Origin: Bacteroidota bacterium
Lineage (GTDB): Bacteria > Bacteroidota > Bacteroidia > Bacteroidales > VadinHA17
NCBI GenBank assembly: GCA_030613125.1
Contig: JAUWMO010000205.1
Coordinates: forward strand, 1-6,306
Direction: 5' to 3'
DNA length: 6,306 nt
Shown: positions 1-4,967 of the stretch, one piece after another
Layout of the letters: the number at the start of each line of letters is the position of its first letter
How positions within the stretch are numbered: the first letter of the stretch is position 1
Made by a program: the position numbers and the translations under genes
The notes under the pieces: model-generated
Seen by the model: only the letters and a program-made list of their open reading frames with translations
The model's database searches: none
Told to the model about the DNA's origin: nothing

Positions 1-17
1 AACTGAGCTACATCGGC
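1..17 (-). tRNA. tRNA-Thr, 5' end only (truncated by window edge)
   Basis: Read on the minus strand, the first 17 bases give GCCGATG TA GCTC AGTT. This is a 7-nt acceptor strand, the U8/A9 linker, a 4-nt D-stem strand and the start of the D-loop. The acceptor sequence fits Bacteroidota tRNA-Thr. The place directly after rpsU-xerC-hpf also fits, because in this phylum hpf is commonly followed by a tRNA-Thr/Tyr/Gly/Thr cluster and tuf (family knowledge). The anticodon lies outside the window, so the identity rests on the acceptor sequence and synteny. It is probably transcribed from the promoter at 188-219. Confidence 0.75.
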
Positions 18-29
18 AATACAAAATGT

Positions 30-51
30 CTAAGAACGTCTCACTTCTTAG
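30..51 (-). repeat. 7-bp inverted repeat in the tRNA-Thr leader
   Basis: CTAAGAA and TTCTTAG form a perfect 7-bp stem around an 8-base loop. It ends 12 bases before the first tRNA nucleotide. No T-run follows directly in the minus direction (next bases ACATTTTG), so it is a poor intrinsic terminator. It could be a leader hairpin near the RNase P cleavage site. The structure is visible in the sequence; any function is inference. Confidence 0.4.
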
Positions 52-137
52 TAATATATTGAACTGCCTATGATCTATCCCGGAATATAATATATAAATT
101 TCGACAAATCCTCTGATTTTTCAAGCTATACAGCCCA

Positions 138-171
138 GGTAATATCAATGAACTCCAACTTCAGATTTACC
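138..171 (-). repeat. Bulged stem-loop at the start of the tRNA leader
   Basis: On the plus strand GGTAATATC (138-146) pairs with GATTTACC (164-171), giving 8 bp with one bulged T. Inside it TGAA and TTCA can add a 4-bp inner helix. On the minus transcript the structure would begin only about 12-15 nt after the start predicted from the promoter at 188-219. I recognise no riboswitch or T-box features: there is no clear specifier or antiterminator motif. Confidence 0.3.
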
Positions 172-187
172 CCCAAAAATCGGATTG

Positions 188-219
188 CAAATGTATGAAA
201 ATAATATTTATAACACAAA
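188..219 (-). promoter_or_regulatory. Bacteroidota sigma-A-type promoter for the tRNA-Thr (tuf-region) transcript
   Basis: On the minus strand a TTTG (219-216), a 20-base spacer and TACATTTG (195-188) match the Bacteroidota consensus TTTG-N(about 19-21)-TAnnTTTG at every specified base. It lies 18 bases past the hpf stop codon. Transcription would start near position 183 and run to the tRNA-Thr gene, giving an unusually long leader of about 165 nt. The stretch 18-237 contains no convincing coding sequence. Confidence 0.6.
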
Positions 220-237
220 AATTATTATTGGATTTTT

Positions 238-537
238 TTACACACCTCTAAGCTTTTCTTTCTGCCTGGTAATTTGTTTTTTAAGTGCATCTACAGTAAG
301 GTCAACAGCCTCTTCAAAAGTCTTACTTTGTTTTTTTGCGAACAATGGATTTACAGGTGAGTCGATCTTGATTTCCGCAACCTTATTCGCAGCATTTTCC
401 GACTTGGATAAACGCAGGAACACTTCGGCTCCAAGTATCTGATCATTAAGATTACCCAGTTTTTTCACTTTCTGGTCAATAAATTCCAGCAACTTTTTAT
501 CAGCGTCAAAACGAACAGAATGGATCTGAATATTCAT
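238..537 (-). CDS. hpf: Ribosome hibernation promoting factor, short HPF/YfiA (RaiA) family
   Basis: The 99-residue product matches the short HPF/YfiA type, with no long-form C-terminal dimerisation domain. It begins MNIQIHSVRFDADKKL, has the mid-strand region AEVFLRLSKSENAANKVAEIKI (about 37-58) and ends in a basic helix FEEAVDLTVDALKKQITRQK (about 74-93), consistent with a beta-alpha-beta-beta-beta-alpha fold. Family members bind the 30S A/P-site region of idle ribosomes in stationary phase or stress. The ATG at 537 is supported by a strong SD, AAAGGAGG, seven bases upstream; none of the other native starts here has one. It starts 16 bases after the xerC stop and is last in the rpsU-xerC-hpf operon. 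The SD may make it sensitive to bS21-free ribosomes (inference). Confidence 0.93.
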   Translation of the reverse strand: MNIQIHSVRFDADKKLLEFIDQKVKKLGNLNDQILGAEVFLRLSKSENAANKVAEIKIDSPVNPLFAKKQSKTFEEAVDLTVDALKKQITRQKEKLRGV

Positions 538-544
538 GTTTTTT

Positions 545-552
545 CCTCCTTT
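545..552 (-). promoter_or_regulatory. Strong Shine-Dalgarno site of hpf
   Basis: The minus strand reads AAAGGAGG, then AAAAAAC, then the hpf ATG. That is eight bases complementary to the anti-SD CCUCCUUU with a 7-base spacer. It sits in the 16-base gap after the xerC stop codon. Bacteroidota ribosomes normally ignore SD sequences because bS21, bS18 and bS6 sequester the 16S tail, so a strong SD stands out. Confidence 0.8.
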
Positions 553-553
553 T

Positions 554-1441
554 TTAAGCTCGCGGATGAGCCTGTTTATAAATCTTTTTTAATTTCTCAA
601 AAGTGTTATGTGTATAAATCTGGGTGGCAGACAAATTTGCATGACCCAGTAACTCTTTAATAGCATTTATGTCGGCACCCCTGTTTAACATATGGGTAGC
701 AAAAGTGTGCCTTAATATATGAGGGCTTTTTTTTTCAATTGTAGTCACTAACCTAAGGTGCTGATTAACTACACGGTAAACCAGCTTTGGATAAACAGGA
801 TTCCCCTTTCCGGTCAGGAAAAATGATTCAGTACCCTGGTCAGAAAATTGCCTGTTTCTAATTTCAAGGTAACCCTTTATCGTTTTACCAAATTCCCGTG
901 AAACAGGTATGATCCTTTCCTTATTTCTTTTTCCAATTACCTTTATCCATAAATTTTCCGCTTCTACATCTTTGAGTTTAAGATGCACCAGTTCAGCCCT
1001 TCTCATCCCTGTAACATAAAGCATTTCAATAATTAACCTGTTTCGTATTCCGGTATAATCATCACCAAAATCAAATTGATCCAGCAACAAATCCATCGAT
1101 TCTTGCTCAACGAAACCTGGTAAAACCTTTTTATTTTTTGGTGAAACAACTTTGTCCATAGGATTCTCTACAAGAACTCCCTCCTTCAGAAGAAATTTGA
1201 AATAGGATTTTAAAGTTGATATCTTCCTGTTAACACTTCTCGATGAAAATTCCTCGCCCATCATTTTTGCTATCCAGGAACGAATATTTTTAAATGTTGC
1301 CTTGTGCGGTTCAGTAAGTTTGAACTCAGTCAGACAATACTGTGAAAATTGCAGAATATCGGTTTTATATGAGCGGACTGTATGCTCGGAATACCGCTTC
1401 TCAAACTCTAAATAATTAAGAAAAGACTCAATGTAGTTCAT
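554..1441 (-). CDS. xerC: Tyrosine recombinase XerC/XerD (chromosome dimer resolution)
   Basis: The 295-residue tyrosine recombinase has the family length and full active-site set. An N-terminal SAM-like core-binding domain (about 1-100, beginning MNYIESFLNYLEFEKRYSEHT) precedes a catalytic domain. That domain shows Arg147 (TGMRRAEL), Lys174 (GKRNKER), His241 and Arg244 (HILRHTFATHML), His267 (LLGHANLSATQ) and nucleophile Tyr276 (IYTH). The spacing closely follows E. coli XerD. XerC and XerD act together at dif to resolve chromosome dimers. I chose the ATG at 1441; an in-frame TTG at 1489 would add 16 unconserved-looking residues. It lies 79 bases after rpsU and 16 before hpf, the usual Bacteroidota position for the chromosomal Xer. 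Nothing mobile surrounds it, so it is unlikely to be an integrase. XerC versus XerD cannot be settled here. Confidence 0.92.
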   Translation of the reverse strand: MNYIESFLNYLEFEKRYSEHTVRSYKTDILQFSQYCLTEFKLTEPHKATFKNIRSWIAKMMGEEFSSRSVNRKISTLKSYFKFLLKEGVLVENPMDKVVSPKNKKVLPGFVEQESMDLLLDQFDFGDDYTGIRNRLIIEMLYVTGMRRAELVHLKLKDVEAENLWIKVIGKRNKERIIPVSREFGKTIKGYLEIRNRQFSDQGTESFFLTGKGNPVYPKLVYRVVNQHLRLVTTIEKKSPHILRHTFATHMLNRGADINAIKELLGHANLSATQIYTHNTFEKLKKIYKQAHPRA

Positions 1442-1520
1442 GCAATGGAACCCTGACACATAAACGATTGGTACAGGTTTTTTCAACAAACTTTATAACG
1501 AAGGCTCCAGGTAATGTATG

Positions 1521-1712
1521 TTATTCGTCGTCTTGCTGTAATTTTTGTATATAAACGGCTTTCTTTTTTACTTCCCTTCTTTTAATAGAGGGTTTCAAAT
1601 ATGCCTGCCTGTGCCTTAATTCCCTGATAACACCCGTCTTTTCAAACTTCCTTTTAAATTTTTTCAAGGCCCGTTCAATGTTCTCGCCCTCTTTGATTGG
1701 AATCACTATCAT
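1521..1712 (-). CDS. rpsU: 30S ribosomal protein bS21
   Basis: The 63-residue highly basic protein starts MIVIPIKEGENIERALKKF and carries the family core RKFEKTGVIRELRHRQAYLKPS, followed by a basic tail ending KLQQDDE. This is the full length for Bacteroidota bS21. The protein sits on the 30S platform. In Bacteroidota it forms, with bS18 and bS6, the pocket that holds the 16S 3' tail; the tyrosine at 54 (KAVY) corresponds, as I recall, to the residue contacting that tail. It is the first gene after the consensus promoter at 1735-1765, with a leader of only about 15-20 nt. That leader has no SD-like sequence, which is notable because rpsU in this phylum typically has an exceptionally strong one. 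Confidence 0.95.
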   Translation of the reverse strand: MIVIPIKEGENIERALKKFKRKFEKTGVIRELRHRQAYLKPSIKRREVKKKAVYIQKLQQDDE

Positions 1713-1734
1713 AAACTTAATTTTAAATGAGGCG

Positions 1735-1765
1735 CAAATTTAGGCATTGCAAAACATATTTCAAA
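1735..1765 (-). promoter_or_regulatory. Bacteroidota promoter of the rpsU-xerC-hpf operon
   Basis: On the minus strand TTTG (1765-1762), a 19-base spacer and TAAATTTG (1742-1735) match the phylum consensus exactly. The -7 box ends 22 bases before the rpsU ATG, leaving a very short leader. The site falls between the upstream terminator (1783-1805) and the gene, so the operon appears to have its own transcription start. Confidence 0.7.
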
Positions 1766-1782
1766 AAATTCTTCTAAAAAAT

Positions 1783-1805
1783 AAAAAAAGCCCTCTATGG
1801 ACCTT
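1783..1805 (-). terminator. Intrinsic terminator after the HhH protein gene
   Basis: The minus transcript reads AAGGUCC, loop AUAGA, GGGCUUU, then continues in U to a total of seven, followed by A and another U-rich stretch. The stem is 7 bp, two of them G-U. It lies about 120 bases past the HhH gene stop and just before the rpsU promoter, so it cleanly separates the two transcription units. Confidence 0.6.
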
Positions 1806-1860
1806 CGTTCTACAGATATTTAAAAACTACTCATACTCAATCAGGATTTCTACTTTTGTA

Positions 1861-1880
1861 ATATTTATCTTTATAAATAT
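1861..1880. repeat. AT-only 8-bp inverted repeat in the gene gap
   Basis: ATATTTAT and ATAAATAT form a perfect inverted repeat around CTTT, in the very AT-rich stretch between the HhH gene stop and the terminator. It may be part of the 3' UTR of that transcript. I see no coding sequence in 1806-1924, and such a weak stem in AT-rich DNA may be chance. Confidence 0.25.
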
Positions 1881-1924
1881 AAGTTTATTTTTGTTCTAAA
1901 ACAAATAAAAAACATAAAAAACTT

Positions 1925-2851
1925 CTATTCAAAATCAGATCTGACAGGGCTATTTTGCACTTTGAAATAATAATGTAGTCTATCATACTCGTGGGCAGGC
2001 ATCAAATTGTATTTTAAAAGATCTTTTACCGAGTCAAACCTGCCTTCAGATTCCCTGTATCTTATTATAGCTTTTGCATAATAAGCATTTATATAAGGAT
2101 GTCTGGCAAGTTGGGTTTCAGTAACCCGGTTAAGATCCATCCTGGTGATTAATGTTGTATCAACTGAAAGGAAATGTTTAATTGTATCAAAAGTTGCCTG
2201 TTTCAATCCATACACTTCCAGGATCTGTCCAAGACTATAATAGCCTCCTAATATATTACGAAATTTAACAATACGGCTGGCAAATACAGGGCCAATCCCC
2301 CATAATTTTAATAGAGTGATTGAATCTGCACTATTCAGTTCAAGAATAGTTGCAGAAGAAGAACTTTTCACCCTGCTGTAATCTTTATTATGGGAAGTGT
2401 TGGTTTCTGATCCGGAGGCAATATCTATATAAGGATAAAGAAGTGTAAAAACCGAATCAGTGACACCATAGACTTTTTTAAAATCATCCTTAACCCTAAA
2501 GGATCCTCCTGCTTCTCTATACCTGATTAATGTATTTGCAATACGGTTATTTAAACCAAGAAGTTTTAAATCAGTTCTTGTAATGGTATTAGGATCAAAT
2601 GAAAAAAGGAATCTCACTTCATTTGATATAGTATCCGTTTTATTTCTTCTCAAAGTAATAATCTCCCTCTCCTGCTCCAGTTTCCTTATTTCTTCTTCAA
2701 ATCTGGAAAAATCCACCTCAGATTCAGGCCATAATTTTGGCAGGAAGAAATTGGATGCAAGCAGAACCAGTATCAAAAATAGTAACACAAGTGTCCCTCG
2801 GCGCTCACCTTTGGTAAAATGGAAATAATCTTTAATAAGTTGTTTAAACAT
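1925..2851 (-). CDS. Membrane-anchored ComEA-like protein with three helix-hairpin-helix repeats
   Basis: The 308-residue protein has a short cytosolic start (MFKQLIKDYFHFTKGERRG), one hydrophobic segment (about 20-38, LVLLFLILVLLASNFFLP) and a charged linker predicted to be helical (48-70). Three repeats of the ComEA/HhH type follow at about 85-130, 171-215 and 239-284. They share a pattern like NxxxxxxLxxLGIxxxxAxxIxxYRxxxGxF, for example LKLLGLNNRIANTLIRYR and KLWGIGPVFASRIVKFR. HhH repeats of this kind bind the DNA backbone non-specifically, and ComEA is the DNA-uptake receptor of competent bacteria. This domain layout is common and poorly characterised in Bacteroidota. No comEC or pilus genes are nearby, so a role in DNA uptake is inference. 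I chose the ATG at 2851 because it begins the conserved-looking N-terminus; a TTG at 2878 would add nine residues. The third repeat is the most divergent. Confidence 0.85.
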   Translation of the reverse strand: MFKQLIKDYFHFTKGERRGTLVLLFLILVLLASNFFLPKLWPESEVDFSRFEEEIRKLEQEREIITLRRNKTDTISNEVRFLFSFDPNTITRTDLKLLGLNNRIANTLIRYREAGGSFRVKDDFKKVYGVTDSVFTLLYPYIDIASGSETNTSHNKDYSRVKSSSSATILELNSADSITLLKLWGIGPVFASRIVKFRNILGGYYSLGQILEVYGLKQATFDTIKHFLSVDTTLITRMDLNRVTETQLARHPYINAYYAKAIIRYRESEGRFDSVKDLLKYNLMPAHEYDRLHYYFKVQNSPVRSDFE

Positions 2852-2925
2852 TAGGTGGGTTAAAGACCTGTATAGCAATACAAGATAGGTATATTAAAAT
2901 GAAAAATGATATTTTCCGCTTCTTA

Positions 2926-2946
2926 TGATTGTGCAAAGTACAATCA
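2926..2946. repeat. 7-bp inverted repeat upstream of the HhH gene (possible operator)
   Basis: TGATTGT and ACAATCA flank a 7-base centre (GCAAAGT on the plus strand) in a perfect dyad. The minus-strand centre plus one base reads TACTTTG, resembling a Bacteroidota -7 box with one base missing. It lies about 75 bases upstream of the chosen HhH start. A dyad over a -7-like box would suit a dimeric repressor, but that is inference. Confidence 0.35.
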
Positions 2947-3018
2947 ACTGAATACAGTTCCCTTTTCAATATTTAAAATAAACTAATCGGCTGATTCATT
3001 GCACATATATCAACTTAA

Positions 3019-3066
3019 ACTACGTATTATACTACGTAGTAAACTACGTTGTTTACTACGTAGTTT
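3019..3066. repeat. Four tandem 12-bp units (ACTACGT...) containing a perfect 14-bp hairpin
   Basis: ACTACGT recurs at 3019, 3031, 3043 and 3055, exactly every 12 bases. The units are ACTACGTATTAT, ACTACGTAGTAA, ACTACGTTGTTT and ACTACGTAGTTT. Units 2 and 4 contain the perfect palindrome ACTACGTAGT; units 1 and 3 differ from it by one base. Viewed as a 24-bp period starting at 3017, the two halves match at 21 of 24 positions. In addition 3031-3044 and 3051-3064 are perfect reverse complements (14-bp stem, 6-base loop TACGTT). No T-run follows on the minus strand. It may be an operator array, a structured RNA end or a minisatellite. Confidence 0.85.
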
Positions 3067-3086
3067 CTCTCTGGTTTGCAGGAGAA

Positions 3087-3102
3087 GTGGTATCTGTACC
3101 AC
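3087..3102. repeat. 6-bp hairpin in the csaA 3' flank
   Basis: GTGGTA and TACCAC pair around a TCTG tetraloop, about 55-70 bases after the csaA stop. No T-run follows on the minus strand, so it is not a standard terminator. It may help define the csaA mRNA 3' end together with the hairpin at 3031-3064. Confidence 0.3.
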
Positions 3103-3156
3103 CAAAAAGGGGTCAATAACCAAACACTAACCTTCAACTCCGGCCAATTATTCACA

Positions 3157-3489
3157 TCAATAAAGCCTGCCACCAACTGGCACACTTTGGTCTGGCTGTA
3201 CCAGAATGCAATCCCCATTTTCATCGGGAACACCTATTGTCAGCACCTCTGAAACAAATGGGCCTATATTTCTTGGCGGGAAATTTACCACACACAATAC
3301 CTGCTTGCCTCTCAGATCATTTATGGTATAATTTTCAACCAGTTGGGCTGAAGATCTTTTCAGTCCGATCTCATTTCCCAGATCAATGGTTAACTTATAT
3401 GCAGGTTTTCGTGCCTCCGGAAAATCATCTACTTCAATAACCTTTCCGACTCTGATATCCAGTTTTTCAAAATCTTCAATTGCCGCCAT
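3157..3489 (-). CDS. csaA: CsaA-like tRNA-binding domain protein (secretion chaperone homologue)
   Basis: The 110-residue single-domain protein has the length of Bacillus CsaA and matches it throughout. It has the start DFEKLDIRVGKVIEVDDFPEAR (6-27), then YKLTIDLGNEIGLKRSSAQL (31-50), then VVNFPPRNIGPFVSEVL (67-83) and the end LVQPDQSVPVGG (96-107). The fold is the OB-type tRNA-binding domain also found in MetRS C-termini and Trbp111, which acts as a homodimer. CsaA has been linked to chaperone activity and SecA-dependent export in Bacillus; its role in Bacteroidota is not clear. The ATG at 3489 is preceded by an AT-rich leader without SD. It follows the NSS transporter by 91 bases, and I see no exact promoter between them. 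Its 3' end overlaps a spurious frame running into the 12-bp array. Confidence 0.92.
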   Translation of the reverse strand: MAAIEDFEKLDIRVGKVIEVDDFPEARKPAYKLTIDLGNEIGLKRSSAQLVENYTINDLRGKQVLCVVNFPPRNIGPFVSEVLTIGVPDENGDCILVQPDQSVPVGGRLY

Positions 3490-3564
3490 AATTCAATTAA
3501 AATTGTAAAATGTTTTATAAAAAGATTCATGTACTGCAGTAATGGTATCTAAGGAAAAGAAGAT

Positions 3565-3585
3565 AAAAAAAATTTAGGTTCTAAA
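3565..3585 (-). terminator. Weak intrinsic terminator candidate after the NSS transporter
   Basis: On the minus strand TTTAG, loop AAC, CTAAA is followed immediately by a run of eight T. The stem is only 5 bp with one G-C pair, and it overlaps the TAG stop codon, so it is weak. If it works only partly, csaA could be reached by readthrough. Confidence 0.3.
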
Positions 3586-4903
3586 ACACTCCCAGACCAT
3601 AAAGGAACACAGCTGCAATAGCGATAGGGGCCAGAAATTTCACAAGGAACATATAAACCGGGAAAATTACTACTCTGATTGTACCCTGATTGGTTAGCTC
3701 CTCCCTGGTCTTTTTCTTACCATAATACCACCCAATGAACATGACTATTAAAAGGCCACCCAGAGGTAATAAAATACTGGCAGATGTAAAATTCAAAAAA
3801 CTGAATACACCGCTTGAATAAGATGCAAAAACACCCAGAACCGCTACAGCGGCTGTTCCTAGCCAGGTGGACTGTTTGCGGCTAATATTCAACTCTTCTG
3901 AAAAATAAGCTACTATAACTTCAAGTACGGAAATTGTGGATGTAAGGGCAGCCACCCCAAGCAAAATAAAAAACAGAAGAGAAAAGTAGTAACCGCCAGT
4001 CATTTTCTGAAAAATAATCGGCAATGTCTTATAAACAAGTCCTTCTTCGGATGCCGGAGGGATACCAAAGGCAAAAACCGCAGGAAATATTGCAATACCC
4101 GCAAGTACTGCAATAAAGGTATCTGCCATCGTAACACTAACAGCAGTAGTAGTTAAATTTTCCTTTTTACTAATATACGAACCATAAGTGATAAGTGTGC
4201 CCATTCCAATACTTAAAGAAAAGAATGCCTGGCCAAGTGCCTCCAGAACAGTACCAGCAGTGATTTTTGTGAAATCAGGTTTAAAAAGGAAATCCAAACC
4301 TTCTTTTGAGCCGGGCAGGGTAACAGACCTTACAGAAATTACGATTAGAATTAAAAGTAGTATAGGCATCAACACCTTGGTATATCTCTCTATTCCTTTT
4401 TTTACTCCTGAAATTACAATTCCTGCAGTAAAAAGCATAAATACAAGAAACCACATGACCGGACGGTATGTTGTTCTGAAATGTTCAAACATTTCACCAA
4501 TCTGTTCCGCTGTTTTTTCCTTAAACCCATTGGCAACAGATTGATAAAGGTATTCAAGTGTCCAGCCAGCTACAACTGTATAAAAAGCCAGGATCATAAA
4601 GGCTGCACCAACTCCCATTATTCCAACCAGGAACCATGGTTTTCCTGGTGCAAGTTTTTTAAATGCCCCTATCGGATTCCGCTGTGCTCCCCTCCCAATT
4701 GCAAACTCCGATAACATGACCGGAATCCCTATACTTATAACAAAAAAGAGATAAATAATCAGAAATGCTCCACCTCCATTTTCTCCAACAATATAGGGGA
4801 AACGCCATATATTGCCAAGTCCGATTGCAGAACCTGCGGCTGCTGCAATTATCCCAAACTTACTTCCAAAACTTTCCCTTTTTGAAAAATCAAATTTTGC
4901 CAT
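3581..4903 (-). CDS. Sodium-dependent transporter, neurotransmitter:sodium symporter (NSS/SNF) family
   Basis: The 440-residue inner-membrane protein has about 11 hydrophobic segments, like the 11-segment bacterial subfamily (Tyt1 type) and one fewer than LeuT. TM1 carries the unwound ion-site signature GSAIGLGNIWRFPY (about 24-37), with Asn31 aligning to LeuT Asn27, followed by ENGGGAF and the loop SEFAIGRGAQRNPIGAF (65-81). TM6 has FFSLSIGMGTLITYGSY (227-243), aligning with LeuT Phe252-Ser256. TM8 has LTSTIS (320-325), whose Thr321/Ser322 align with the LeuT Na2 ligands. The family couples Na+ to amino-acid or related uptake; the substrate cannot be read from sequence. I chose the ATG at 4903 (MAKFDFSKRESFGS); an ATG at 4924 would add seven residues. 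Neither has an SD. It begins 43-64 bases after the ABC gene with no evident promoter, so co-transcription is possible. Confidence 0.92.
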   Translation of the reverse strand: MAKFDFSKRESFGSKFGIIAAAAGSAIGLGNIWRFPYIVGENGGGAFLIIYLFFVISIGIPVMLSEFAIGRGAQRNPIGAFKKLAPGKPWFLVGIMGVGAAFMILAFYTVVAGWTLEYLYQSVANGFKEKTAEQIGEMFEHFRTTYRPVMWFLVFMLFTAGIVISGVKKGIERYTKVLMPILLLILIVISVRSVTLPGSKEGLDFLFKPDFTKITAGTVLEALGQAFFSLSIGMGTLITYGSYISKKENLTTTAVSVTMADTFIAVLAGIAIFPAVFAFGIPPASEEGLVYKTLPIIFQKMTGGYYFSLLFFILLGVAALTSTISVLEVIVAYFSEELNISRKQSTWLGTAAVAVLGVFASYSSGVFSFLNFTSASILLPLGGLLIVMFIGWYYGKKKTREELTNQGTIRVVIFPVYMFLVKFLAPIAIAAVFLYGLGVF

Positions 4904-4967
4904 AATAATTGAAGAAAGTTTCATGTTCTTTACGCCAATAAATCATATGAGTTATGAGGGCATCAGA

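Larger units (their letters stand above)
2852..3156. other. 305-base noncoding gap between csaA and the HhH gene
   Basis: No convincing gene is present. From right to left it holds a 6-bp hairpin (3087-3102), the 4 x 12-bp ACTACGT array (3019-3066), a short AACTG/CAGTT inverted repeat (2946-2959), the 7-bp inverted repeat at 2926-2946 and an AT-rich leader to the HhH gene. It should contain the promoter of that gene, but I found no exact TTTG-N19-TAnnTTTG match. The closest is TACTTTG at 2940-2934, one base short between the TA and TTTG parts and lacking a well-placed -33 element. Confidence 0.6.

Noticed and set aside
554..1441. Integrase of a mobile element next to a tRNA gene
   Set aside because: The recombinase sits inside the conserved rpsU-hpf operon. 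There is no att-like duplication of the tRNA end visible, no cargo genes and no change in base composition.
1442..1489. 16-residue N-terminal extension of XerC from a TTG codon
   Set aside because: The ATG at 1441 gives the usual family length of about 295 residues and catalytic residues at near-XerD positions. The extension looks unlike the family, and TTG has no ribosome-site support.
1487..1495. TAAAGTTTG on the minus strand as an internal promoter for xerC
   Set aside because: The spacing inside the box is one base too long and no -33 element is present; readthrough from the rpsU promoter explains expression.
1851..1858. Plus-strand TACTTTTG, a perfect -7-type box
   Set aside because: There is no TTTG at the correct upstream distance and no plus-strand gene follows; it is expected by chance in AT-rich DNA.
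2852..2878. Nine-residue extension of the HhH protein from a TTG codon
   Set aside because: The ATG at 2851 starts the typical short basic segment before the membrane anchor; nothing supports the TTG.
3019..3066. CRISPR array
   Set aside because: Units are 12 bp and directly abutting, with no unique spacers and no cas genes nearby.
3027..3233. Minus-strand 68-residue frame ending in a Tyr/Val/Asn repeat
   Set aside because: It overlaps the well-supported 3' end of csaA in another frame, and its C-terminus is simply the 12-bp array read as four-residue repeats.
4188..4714. Plus-strand open frames within the transporter gene, and similar ones at 185-442, 2583-2828 and 3237-3440
   Set aside because: They lie antisense to strongly supported genes, resemble no known family and have no promoter or start-site support.
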